Source of the DNA: Chitinophaga silvatica
GTDB taxonomy: Bacteria; Bacteroidota; Bacteroidia; Chitinophagales; Chitinophagaceae
DNA length: 64,000 nt
NCBI RefSeq assembly: GCF_003419895.1
Contig: NZ_QPMM01000013.1
Span: forward strand, 62,001 to 126,000
Direction of reading: 5' to 3'
How positions within the stretch are numbered: position 1 is the first letter of the stretch; every line of letters begins with the position of its first letter. Of the stretch, positions 43,175 to 52,609 are shown in pieces. Made by a program: the position numbers and the translations under genes. Under the pieces are notes generated by a model that had not been told where the DNA came from, made no database searches, and was given only the letters and a program-made list of their open reading frames with translations.

Positions 43175-43207
43175 GGGTAACCCGGAAAAATTGTCGCTGG
43201 GTTACCC
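43175..43207 (+). repeat. Hairpin between pilin-like and chaperone genes
   Basis: GGGTAACCC (43175-43183) pairs with GGGTTACCC (43199-43207) through a 15-base loop. No T-run follows, so it may act as a stabiliser or partial terminator letting the pilin-like gene be made in excess over the downstream genes. Confidence 0.5.
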
Positions 43208-43234
43208 CATTTCTATATTCAAGCAACCGTAATA

Positions 43235-44095
43235 ATGACCCTGTTTAATCGACCGATCATATCCACGTATTTATTATTGTCAACCTGTCTAACTCTTCTG
43301 GCTACCCTATTTTTCGAGGATGGCTCCGCACAGGGAAACTTATTGGTTACTCCAGTCAGAGTAATTTTTGATGGACAAAAAAGATCAGAAGATCTCAATA
43401 TCGCAAATCTGGGAAAAGATTCTGCCAGATATGTAATTTCTCTTATTGAAATAAGAATGAAGAGGGACGGTACTTTCGAGGAAATCAATGAACCAGATTC
43501 CGGACAGGCATTCGCCAGTAAATACCTTCGTTTTTTTCCGCATAGTGTTGTACTTGCTCCCAACGAAGCTCAGATAATAAAACTACAGGTTACCAATACT
43601 GCTGATCTGAAACCTGGAGAATTTAGGTCTCATCTCTATTTCAGGGCCGTACCTGATGAAAATTATCCTCTTACTACCAAAAATGAAAATGATAGTACCG
43701 GGATTCAGGTAAAACTGGTTCCCATATTTGGGATTAGTATTCCGGTAATTATTCGCTCAGGAGAAACCCGGGGCTCTGTCAGGCTTTCAGATATAACTGT
43801 TAAAGCAGATGAAAAACAAGGACCATTTGTATCAATGTTATTTAACCGTTTCGGAAATGCTTCAGTGTATGGAGATATAGAGGTCTCCTATATTTCTCCG
43901 CAAGGCAGAACTACCCAGGTAGCCTTAGCTAATGGCGTAGCTGTATATACACCAAACTTACAGCGATTGATACGAATTCCTCTGACCAATAAAAATGATA
44001 TCAACTATCATGTTGGTAAACTCAAAATAACTTATACAGCAAAAACCAGTAAAGAATCAGAACAACTTGCATTCGCTGAAGTGCCTTTAAAGTAA
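43235..44095 (+). CDS. Periplasmic pilus-chaperone-like protein
   Basis: A 286-residue secreted protein. The N-terminus runs MTLFNRPIISTYLLLSTCLT and carries a signal; the mature protein begins NLLVTPVRVIFDGQKRSEDL and continues with paired Ig-like domains: PHSVVLAPNEAQIIKLQVTN is the typical G1-strand/loop pattern of chaperones. It should hold the DUF4402 subunits in the periplasm until the usher takes them, by analogy with FimC/PapD. The giant surface protein follows 12 bases after the stop. Confidence 0.78.
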   Translation: MTLFNRPIISTYLLLSTCLTLLATLFFEDGSAQGNLLVTPVRVIFDGQKRSEDLNIANLGKDSARYVISLIEIRMKRDGTFEEINEPDSGQAFASKYLRFFPHSVVLAPNEAQIIKLQVTNTADLKPGEFRSHLYFRAVPDENYPLTTKNENDSTGIQVKLVPIFGISIPVIIRSGETRGSVRLSDITVKADEKQGPFVSMLFNRFGNASVYGDIEVSYISPQGRTTQVALANGVAVYTPNLQRLIRIPLTNKNDINYHVGKLKITYTAKTSKESEQLAFAEVPLK

Positions 44096-44107
44096 TTGAT
44101 CGCCTTT

Positions 44108-47100
44108 ATGAAAATATTTATACCTGCTATTAAATTTACTGTTCCTCTCTCTAATCAGCTTCGGCGATGGCTGATATCCTTTGCTATTTTCCTAACTCCG
44201 GCTTTTGCAAATGCTCAAACCAGTTGGAAAGGAACTACTAGCAGCTCCTGGTCTGTAAGCGCAAACTGGACGGCAGGTGTACCTACTGCTGCTACAGATG
44301 TAACAATTGGAGATGCAAACTTTACTGGTCCTTATAGCCCATCTGTTGATGTTCGTTCACGCTGCCGCTCCCTGACAATTAGCTCCGGCACCCTCACTGT
44401 CAACAGAAGCCTTACGGTATACGGTACGCTTACTATCAGTAGTGGAGCTACTTTAAGTCATGGTAAAGCCAATCTGAATCTTAAAGGCAGCTTTACAAAT
44501 AGCGGTACATATACTGCAACAAATACTAACGCTATCGTAACATTCTCCGGAACCACTCAATCTATTTCCGGAAATACAACTTCCTTTAATGGCCTTACTA
44601 TTGGTGCTGGTAGTACCACCACAATCAATGTAAATACTTCTGTTGTTACTGCATTAACAGTAAACGGTACATTACTCCCTGCCGAAAATGCTACCCCAAT
44701 AGTTGTAAGCGGTGCCGCAAATACAATTGTAAACCCGGGTGGTGAATTAAACGTAAAAGCTTCTACCTATTCAGGCAACTATAACCTGTCGGGAACACTT
44801 ACCCTGGCAGCCAATAGTGCAGTGAATTATAGCGCAACTTTAGTCAATCAAACTATTTCTAATACTCCTACTTATTCAACACTCAGAATTAGTGGAACAG
44901 GTACCAAAACATTGGGCGGAAACCTGAACCCCCTGAATGCTACTGCTGCAAATACAGGAAATATTGAGGTATTGGCTGCCACACTCGATCTTGCTACGTT
45001 TTCTGCCAATCGCGGAACCACAATAGCAGGTGGATACTTGCGCGTGGTAAACGGGGCTTTACTTAGAATCGGAGGCACAAATACTTTCCCAACTAATTAT
45101 GCCACTACCGTTTTACCAATAAACAGTACAGTTGAATATTATGGTAATGCTCAAACTGTCACAGCATTACAATATGGTAATCTAACACTTTCCTCCACCA
45201 GCGGAGCTGTTGTCAAAACCCTGCCAGCAAGCACCCTCACAATTACCGGGAATTTAACCCTTAATCAGGGTACCGGAAGCAGTGTTAGCACAACCCTCGC
45301 AGCTACTACTAACGTATATGGGAACACGATAATTAATAGCAATACAACGCTGAATGGCGGAAGCAGTAATCTTAATATTACCGGCAACCTATCTAATGCT
45401 GGTACACTAACGGGGGCCTCCGGAACAATCACTATGCTTGGCGATGGAGCAACAATTAGTGGAACCGGAACAAATAGTTTCAATAATCTGGTGATCCAGG
45501 GAGATGGTATTACGGCCGCGGCAACTACGAATATTACTGTAGCGGGAAATCTTAGCTCTGTACTTCCCGGAACCTTTACCCATAGTAGTGGTGGGGTGTT
45601 GACGATGTCTGGAAGTGCTAAATCGATCAGCGGTACTGGCTTCACCTTTAGTAATCTGACTATTAGTGGAAGTGTAAGCTCAGCAAGTAATCTTACAATT
45701 ACTGATAACCTGGTTGTAAGTGGATCATTAAGCTCAACTGGTGCTGTAAATATGACCGGAACTACTAAGACAATTTCAGGTTCCGGAACAATTGGATTCA
45801 GTACCTTAAGTATTAGCGGTGCTGTAACCACTGCCGTATCGTACAGCGTTAGTACTGCACTTAATGTTTATGGTACCTTTTCTGCCACTGCCGGAACTAC
45901 AACCTTTACGGGAACCAGCGTACTCAACGGAACCGCCAGTTTATTTAATGTAACTATCAATGGTACATCGCTTCAACTTGCTACCAGTGCTAATCTGGGT
46001 ATCGCCGGAACTTATACCCTTACAGCCGGAACTTTGAATACAACTACCACTACTCCTAATACTGTAACCTTTAATAGTACCGGGGCACAAACCATTGCAG
46101 CTAATACTTTCTATAATCTTATTGTCGCTGGTGGAAATACAAAAACAATAGGTGGTGCTGTTACTGTAAATGGTGACTTTACCATTGCTAGTGGAACAAC
46201 AGTGAGTGCAGGTAGCCAAACCTTAACAGTACAGGGAAATTGGAATAATAACGGTACGTTTACTCCCGGCTCAAGCACAGTTGTTTTTAGTGGTGCCGGT
46301 AACTCTACTATTACTGGTACTACCACGTTTAATATACTAACAATAAGCAAATCTGCTGATTATATTCAGGTTATCATGTTGTCGAACGTTGGTGTGGCAA
46401 CGGTGAATATGACAACCGGAACTATACTCACTACAGTTAATACCCTCACTATTTCCAATACACGAAATGGTAATGGTATTATTTTGGGAAATATCACGCG
46501 TACTAATACATTTTTGTTAGGAAGTACTTATGCGTTTGAAAGCCCCAATACTACAATCTCTGTAACCGGATTATTTCTTGGCTCTTCAATAACTATATCT
46601 ACACTTCCGGGAGCTGTTTCCGATTTCCCCTCGGGTAGTTCAATAAACAGGGAGTATGATGTTAGCGCCTCTGGTTTGGCTGTTGGGCTCTCCGTTACTT
46701 TACGATTCCATTATGAAACTAATGTCTTGAATGGAAACGCTCAAAACTCTCTGGATGTTTGGAGAAACACAGGCAGTGGATGGTCAGATATCGGAAGCAG
46801 CAGTTCCAACAGTGGTCAGAATTATGTAGAAGTATCCGGATTACTCACTACAGGTACCGGTCGTTATACCCTGGGAGCACCTTTAAGCGTCGTGAGATGG
46901 AATGGTTCTGTTAGTTCAGATTGGAATACTGCTGGTAACTGGACAACTACTCAGGGAAGTCCTGCTCGTCCGCCTGGCACATCCGATGTGGCCGAAATAG
47001 GTACGGCTGCTTTTACAAATCAGCCAACTATAAATAATACTGTTAATATTAAAGGCGTATATTTTGGAAGTACCCAGGCTGCTACATTAACTCTCGGAAC

Positions 47101-50100
47101 CAGTGGTTCTCTGACCACAGCAGGTAATATTGCAGGAAGCTGGTCGGCAAATGCTACTCATACAATCAATGTAAATAACCAGAATCTTACTGTAAATGGT
47201 ATTTTAGCACTTAGTGACGGAACCAGCGGCCATGCTATCCAATTAAATGTCGGAAGTGGTAGCGTTACGGTCGCTGGAGATCTTGTACAAAGTGGAAGTG
47301 CCAGTATCGTATTTTCTGGAGCAGGGCAATTAAATCTTGGTGGAAATTATAACTATTCCGCGGGAACGTTTACTGCCGGAAGCAGTACGGTTACCTATAA
47401 TGGATCTGGAGCTCAAATAGTTGGAGGAGTAAACTATAACAATCTTACTGTTAATAGTACCAGCAATAATACCGGGCTCGCACTATTAAATAACACAACT
47501 ATTGTAAATGGAAACATATCCGTAATTGGTGGAACCTTAAACATTAACGGGGCTACAACAGTTGCAGGTAATGTAACAATCAATAATGCTGCAACTGTTA
47601 ATGCAGGTAATATTTTCCTCTCAGTTGGAGGTAACTGGTCAAGTAGTGGGGTGTCATTTGCTCCTGGTCTTTCTACCCTCAATTTTAATGGGAGCAGCGC
47701 TCAAAGTATTAATGCTACAACATTTAATAATGTAACAATCAACAATACTGGCAGCACTGTAACTTTAGCTGGTAACCTTACTATCAATGGAAATCTTTCT
47801 CTGAGTGCCGGAACTCTTGATGTGAGCAATTACACCATTAACAGAAGTCTGGCAGGCGGCACCTGCTCAGCTGCTTCAGGAACTACTTTGTCTATCGGCG
47901 GAGCATCTAATTTTCCGTCCAATTTCACTATCTACACTCTGAATAGTGGAAGTACCACAAACTACTATTCAACCACTGCTCAAACAATCAATTCACTGTC
48001 TTATGGTACTCTTCAACTTAATGGAAGTAACAAAACATTGGCAGGAAATATTGTGGTAAATGGTGATCTGCAAATAAACAGTACTGCTTCCTTAAGCCCT
48101 GGTACCAGTACCATCGATTTGTATGGCAACTGGACAAATAATGGTACTTTCACTCCGGGTACCGGTACTGTAACGCTTCGTGGTAGTAGTAAAACCCTAA
48201 CTGGAAATACGACTTTCAACAGGCTTTCTGTTTTCGGAAGTTATGTGGTTAGTGGAAGTAATATTTCCTATAACAGCACCTTACAAGTACTTGCAAGTGC
48301 ATCCTACGATAATGGAAGTGGGGCAACATCTGTAGCGGGAGATTTATATAATAATGGAAGCTATACTGCCAGCGGTACCATAACTTTTGCTGGCACGAAT
48401 TTTCAAACCCTGCGTTTATCTAATGCGATTACATATAACGCAGCAGGCACAATTAATTTCAATGGAACTGTTACACCTTCCATCCTCTTAGGTGCTACTC
48501 CATCCTGGCCAGCTGTGAATATTGCAAATACCGCAGGTATTAATCCCGGCGATGCCTGGAATGTACAAGGGGCATTCAGCGTTGCTGCCAGAGCAACTTT
48601 CAATGGTGGGCAATTACCACATCAATTTAGTAATGCCGTAAATAACAGTGGTACTATTCAAAGTGCCGGAACACTCAGTTTCACACCCTCGTCATCACAA
48701 ACGGTTCAACTTACCGGAATAAATAGTACAGGAACCTTGTTATTCGCTGGAAGTGCGGCTCTTAATCTCTCTGGTACACCAACTCTTGCAACAAACATCA
48801 TAATAGCAAATTCAAATGCTGTGGCACCGGCTGCAAGCTATACAATCAACGGTAACCTGCAAATTTATGCCGGATCTGTATTTTCAGCTGGTAGTAATAA
48901 CTATGTAGTAAATGGAAATCTTGAAAGTAACGGCACCTTTAATGGTGGTACCAGCACCGTTACTATGGGTAGTGCTAATGGGTATCTGGCAGGTGGTGAC
49001 AGCACTGTGTTCTATAATATTGTTTTTAATGGTACAATAGCTGCCGTGGCAGATTTCTGTGTTGCCAACAATTTAACCAATAATGGAAGCATCAATACCA
49101 GTATTGGAATTGCAGTAATGACAGGTAGCAGCAATGGAAATATTAATGGTACTGCAAGTCCGTTTGCCCTTGCACAATTGGAAGTAAGTAAATCAGCTGG
49201 TATTTCAGCATTATTGGCTAGAACTCCGGTCCTATCTACCAATTTGGATATTCTCTCCGGAGTATTGGACACACAGGATTCAACCATTACACAGGACCCA
49301 ACTAATGGAGGTACTTTAGTCATTAAAAATAATGCCCGCTTAATTATAAGGGGAATACAAACTCTTCCAACTTATAATATTTACAAACTAGATACCCTGA
49401 GTACAGTGGAATATGCAGGAACAATTCAAACTGTTGCTGCTGTTACTCCTTATGGCAATCTTGTAATTTCAGCTGCTGGTAATAAAACAGCTCCCGCTGC
49501 TTTACATATTCTGAACAATTTTACCCTGTCTAATGGAAACTTCATCCAGGGCGCTTTTGTAGATACTTTGGAAGGAAGCTGGACAATGACCAGCGGTACT
49601 TACACCTACACTGGTTCCACAGTTTTGTTTTCCGGCCTCGCAGATCAACAGGTTTCATCTACCGGTAATTTTAATAATATAAATGTTAAGAAAAACAGTG
49701 GCCAGGTTGTACTGAACGCAAATACCACCGTAGATGGCATCCTGACATTTACCAAAAGTAATATTCGCACAGGCAGTAATATTGCCATTATTTCTGCTTC
49801 CGGAAGTGTTACCGGTGCAGCACAAGCCACGGGTTGGGTATATGGATTCTTAAGAAAATATATCTCTGCCGGCTCTAATGTTACCTATAATTTTGAAGTT
49901 GGAGATAGCCTCAATTATACACCGCTAACCACTTTATTTACTTCTGTTGGTACAGCTGGAAATGTAACTGCTAATACAGTGACAGGGGTTCATCCTGCTT
50001 TGGCAACCTCCGGACTAAATACCAGCCGGAAAGTTAATCGCTACTGGACCCTCACTAATAATAGTCTGGTATATACTACAGCGGCAGTGACAATGAACTG

Positions 50101-52081
50101 GGTGGCCGCAGATGTAGATGCAGGTGCAACTACCGCCAACTTTAAAGTAGCAGAATATAATGGTACCTCCTGGACGCTGCCAACCACAGTTTCTCCGCAA
50201 CCATTGTCGATTCAGGCTACCGGACTAACTTCTTTTGGAGATCTGGCTGTAGGAGAGTTGGCTGCAAGTTTCATATGGACAGGAGCAGTTAGTACCAACT
50301 GGTTTGTAAATGGTAACTGGTCTACGAATTCAATACCACTTATCTCTTCCAATGTTATCATTCCAACAGGGTTAACAAACTATCCCCTGATTACTACCGG
50401 CACTTCCCTGGCAAGCAATCTGACGATTCAAACAGGTGCTTCAGTGGTGGTAAATGGAGGTAGCCTTCAGATCAATGGCTTGATTACAAATACAGGAACA
50501 TTGGACGCTACAAATGGCACAATGATTTTTAGTGGAGCAGCGCCTCAAACAATTGCTGCTGCTACTTTCCTCAATAATTCAATTTTAAATCTGAATGTAA
50601 CCAATAGCACTACCGTTACAATAGGTGGAACTTTAAATATTAGTGGGATACTGAAAGTAAATACCGGTACTCTGGCTACCGGTAATTTCTTAACATTGTT
50701 GTCCACTGCTTCGCAAACAGCCCTGATAGATGGTTCCGGCACTGGTCAGGTGACCGGAAATGTTACGGTTCAAAGATATGTTCCTTCTTCATTTGGTTAC
50801 CGCTACCTGAGCAGCCCATTCCAGTCTGCTACTGTCAGCCAGTTTGGTACTGCTGTAAATCTCAGTGCCAGTTTCCCATCATTCTATAGTTACAACGAAA
50901 CATTGGCATCTGCAGGATGGGTAAACTATACCACCACAACAAATCCACTGGTTCCGCTGCAAGGTTATGCAGCACAATTAGGAGCTAATTCAACTCCAAT
51001 TACAATCAGTATAACAGGGGTGGTCAATAATCAGACTATTACTGCTCCTACATTAACAAATACCAATCAACCTTATACACAAGGATTTAATTTAATAGGA
51101 AACCCATATCCTTCACCGATAGATTGGAATGCAACCAGTGGTTGGAGCCTCACGAATATTGATAATGCTATCTATTATTTCAATCCCGGAGCAACAGACC
51201 AATATGGAGGCACCTATAGCTCTTATATTGCCGGTGTGTCGAGCGACGGAATCGCAACTAATATAATACCAGCCATGCAGGGATTTTTTATCCACGTTTC
51301 AAATGGTACTTTCCCTGTTACTGGTAGTTTATCTGTAAATAATGCTGCAAGGATCAACAACCTAACGCCTAATTTCCATAGAGAGCCACAAAATATTCCA
51401 TTACTTCGGATCAATACGGCATATGCAGATGATGGATTGGCCCCTGATCCTTTAGTGATCTATTTTGATGCTGCTGCCAAGCCGGATTTTGAACAAGGAC
51501 TTGATGCCTTAAAGATCACCAATACTGATAACAGTGTACCTACTTATTACTCCTGGTCGGCCGATCATCAACGGCTCTCGGTTGGGGCCTGGCCTGAATT
51601 CCCGGATAGTAATACCGTTATCCCGTTGGGCCTGCAATTAGAAAGAAAAGGGTTTGTAACCTTTAATACTGTTACCCTGCAGCGGATGCCTGCAGATCTT
51701 CATATTTATCTGAAAGATGCAGTTACTAACCAATACACCACACTTCAGGAAAATGAGAAGTATAGAGTGTATATGGAACCAGGAAAATATGATCAACGTT
51801 TTTCTCTGGTGTTTAAAAAGACAGATACAGATAACGCTCCAGCAGAATCAGATTTCAGAGCGTATAGTGTGGGAAGGAATTTATATGGATTTATAGAAAA
51901 GCTCCCTAATAAAAAATGCACCATTACTGTATCAAATTTATTGGGCCAGGTACTCTGGCAACGCGATTATGTTGAAAGCGGGGCCCAGCTGTTAGGTTCT
52001 CAGTATGCCAGTGGATTATATGTTGTTGTTTTTTATGTTGATGGCAAAAAGATAACCAGAAAAGTTTTTATAAGTAATTAA
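44108..52081 (+). CDS. Giant repetitive T9SS surface protein
   Basis: About 2657 residues from the ATG at 44108 (MKIFIPAIKFTVP); an in-frame TTG directly after the chaperone stop is less likely. A signal peptide ends at AFANAQ. Three W-G..W...NW modules (SWKGTTSSSWSVSANWTAG near 37, VVRWNGSVSSDWNTAGNW near 928, FIWTGAVSTNWFVNGNW near 2056) separate long Thr/Ser/Gly-rich blocks made of recurrent GNWxNNGTFTPGSSTV-like units (about residues 710, 1078, 1174, 1339). The last 75 residues form a T9SS type A sorting domain (ITVSNLLGQVLWQRDYVESG; ASGLYVVVFYVDGKKITRKV). It is likely exported by T9SS and is surface-bound or filamentous. Confidence 0.9.
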   Translation: MKIFIPAIKFTVPLSNQLRRWLISFAIFLTPAFANAQTSWKGTTSSSWSVSANWTAGVPTAATDVTIGDANFTGPYSPSVDVRSRCRSLTISSGTLTVNRSLTVYGTLTISSGATLSHGKANLNLKGSFTNSGTYTATNTNAIVTFSGTTQSISGNTTSFNGLTIGAGSTTTINVNTSVVTALTVNGTLLPAENATPIVVSGAANTIVNPGGELNVKASTYSGNYNLSGTLTLAANSAVNYSATLVNQTISNTPTYSTLRISGTGTKTLGGNLNPLNATAANTGNIEVLAATLDLATFSANRGTTIAGGYLRVVNGALLRIGGTNTFPTNYATTVLPINSTVEYYGNAQTVTALQYGNLTLSSTSGAVVKTLPASTLTITGNLTLNQGTGSSVSTTLAATTNVYGNTIINSNTTLNGGSSNLNITGNLSNAGTLTGASGTITMLGDGATISGTGTNSFNNLVIQGDGITAAATTNITVAGNLSSVLPGTFTHSSGGVLTMSGSAKSISGTGFTFSNLTISGSVSSASNLTITDNLVVSGSLSSTGAVNMTGTTKTISGSGTIGFSTLSISGAVTTAVSYSVSTALNVYGTFSATAGTTTFTGTSVLNGTASLFNVTINGTSLQLATSANLGIAGTYTLTAGTLNTTTTTPNTVTFNSTGAQTIAANTFYNLIVAGGNTKTIGGAVTVNGDFTIASGTTVSAGSQTLTVQGNWNNNGTFTPGSSTVVFSGAGNSTITGTTTFNILTISKSADYIQVIMLSNVGVATVNMTTGTILTTVNTLTISNTRNGNGIILGNITRTNTFLLGSTYAFESPNTTISVTGLFLGSSITISTLPGAVSDFPSGSSINREYDVSASGLAVGLSVTLRFHYETNVLNGNAQNSLDVWRNTGSGWSDIGSSSSNSGQNYVEVSGLLTTGTGRYTLGAPLSVVRWNGSVSSDWNTAGNWTTTQGSPARPPGTSDVAEIGTAAFTNQPTINNTVNIKGVYFGSTQAATLTLGTSGSLTTAGNIAGSWSANATHTINVNNQNLTVNGILALSDGTSGHAIQLNVGSGSVTVAGDLVQSGSASIVFSGAGQLNLGGNYNYSAGTFTAGSSTVTYNGSGAQIVGGVNYNNLTVNSTSNNTGLALLNNTTIVNGNISVIGGTLNINGATTVAGNVTINNAATVNAGNIFLSVGGNWSSSGVSFAPGLSTLNFNGSSAQSINATTFNNVTINNTGSTVTLAGNLTINGNLSLSAGTLDVSNYTINRSLAGGTCSAASGTTLSIGGASNFPSNFTIYTLNSGSTTNYYSTTAQTINSLSYGTLQLNGSNKTLAGNIVVNGDLQINSTASLSPGTSTIDLYGNWTNNGTFTPGTGTVTLRGSSKTLTGNTTFNRLSVFGSYVVSGSNISYNSTLQVLASASYDNGSGATSVAGDLYNNGSYTASGTITFAGTNFQTLRLSNAITYNAAGTINFNGTVTPSILLGATPSWPAVNIANTAGINPGDAWNVQGAFSVAARATFNGGQLPHQFSNAVNNSGTIQSAGTLSFTPSSSQTVQLTGINSTGTLLFAGSAALNLSGTPTLATNIIIANSNAVAPAASYTINGNLQIYAGSVFSAGSNNYVVNGNLESNGTFNGGTSTVTMGSANGYLAGGDSTVFYNIVFNGTIAAVADFCVANNLTNNGSINTSIGIAVMTGSSNGNINGTASPFALAQLEVSKSAGISALLARTPVLSTNLDILSGVLDTQDSTITQDPTNGGTLVIKNNARLIIRGIQTLPTYNIYKLDTLSTVEYAGTIQTVAAVTPYGNLVISAAGNKTAPAALHILNNFTLSNGNFIQGAFVDTLEGSWTMTSGTYTYTGSTVLFSGLADQQVSSTGNFNNINVKKNSGQVVLNANTTVDGILTFTKSNIRTGSNIAIISASGSVTGAAQATGWVYGFLRKYISAGSNVTYNFEVGDSLNYTPLTTLFTSVGTAGNVTANTVTGVHPALATSGLNTSRKVNRYWTLTNNSLVYTTAAVTMNWVAADVDAGATTANFKVAEYNGTSWTLPTTVSPQPLSIQATGLTSFGDLAVGELAASFIWTGAVSTNWFVNGNWSTNSIPLISSNVIIPTGLTNYPLITTGTSLASNLTIQTGASVVVNGGSLQINGLITNTGTLDATNGTMIFSGAAPQTIAAATFLNNSILNLNVTNSTTVTIGGTLNISGILKVNTGTLATGNFLTLLSTASQTALIDGSGTGQVTGNVTVQRYVPSSFGYRYLSSPFQSATVSQFGTAVNLSASFPSFYSYNETLASAGWVNYTTTTNPLVPLQGYAAQLGANSTPITISITGVVNNQTITAPTLTNTNQPYTQGFNLIGNPYPSPIDWNATSGWSLTNIDNAIYYFNPGATDQYGGTYSSYIAGVSSDGIATNIIPAMQGFFIHVSNGTFPVTGSLSVNNAARINNLTPNFHREPQNIPLLRINTAYADDGLAPDPLVIYFDAAAKPDFEQGLDALKITNTDNSVPTYYSWSADHQRLSVGAWPEFPDSNTVIPLGLQLERKGFVTFNTVTLQRMPADLHIYLKDAVTNQYTTLQENEKYRVYMEPGKYDQRFSLVFKKTDTDNAPAESDFRAYSVGRNLYGFIEKLPNKKCTITVSNLLGQVLWQRDYVESGAQLLGSQYASGLYVVVFYVDGKKITRKVFISN

Positions 52082-52087
52082 GGCGCT

Positions 52088-52606
52088 ATGATCTTTATTG
52101 TCAGATATAAATGCTTTTTACGTTTATGCATTACTGTGATAATAACAATGTTGTTGTCACAGTTGGTATATGCGCAGCAGCAACCACCCAGGCCAATAAC
52201 AGTTTATGCTAATCCGTCTCAGGGTTTGGGATTTGGAGCATTCTTTCTGGGAGCATCGGGCGGAACAGTTATACTATATCCAAATGGTTCCCGCACTGCT
52301 ACTGGTAGTGTTGTATTGGCAAATATGGGCTATCCTTTTTCTCCGGCAATGTTTGAAGTCACTGCTAACGTAGGTACCGTGGTGTCTATTCTGAATGGTC
52401 CTGATGTTTTGCTTACTGGGTCAAATGGTGGATCTATCAGCTTGCATATTGGAAATGCAAGTACCGGTTCTTCTTTTATTACTACAGCCACAGCCCCGGC
52501 TACGAATAATGTGTTGATTGGAGGAACACTTACAGTTGGAAATGCTCTTGCTAATCCACCTGGCAACTATAGCGGAATATTTTCGGTAACCTTTATCCAG
52601 GAATAA
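52088..52606 (+). CDS. DUF4402 secreted protein, pilin-like (second subunit)
   Basis: A 172-residue protein, same length as the first DUF4402 gene but very different in text. Signal peptide (CITVIITMLLSQLVYAQQ) then PITVYANPSQGLGFGAFFLG, a GSNGGSISLHIGNASTGSSF centre and FSVTFIQE at the C-terminus. It has the DUF4402 pattern (GGT.xLxxxGxRxxTG, here GGTVILYPNGSRTATGSVVL). It sits between the giant protein and the usher with gaps of 6 and 3 bases, so it is surely in the same transcript. Perhaps tip or anchor subunit. Confidence 0.85.
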   Translation: MIFIVRYKCFLRLCITVIITMLLSQLVYAQQQPPRPITVYANPSQGLGFGAFFLGASGGTVILYPNGSRTATGSVVLANMGYPFSPAMFEVTANVGTVVSILNGPDVLLTGSNGGSISLHIGNASTGSSFITTATAPATNNVLIGGTLTVGNALANPPGNYSGIFSVTFIQE

Positions 52607-52609
52607 TTA

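Noticed and set aside
45265..45831. 188-codon antisense ORF inside the giant T9SS gene
   Set aside because: Arises from the repetitive Thr/Ser/Gly codons of the sense strand; several similar antisense ORFs occur along the gene.
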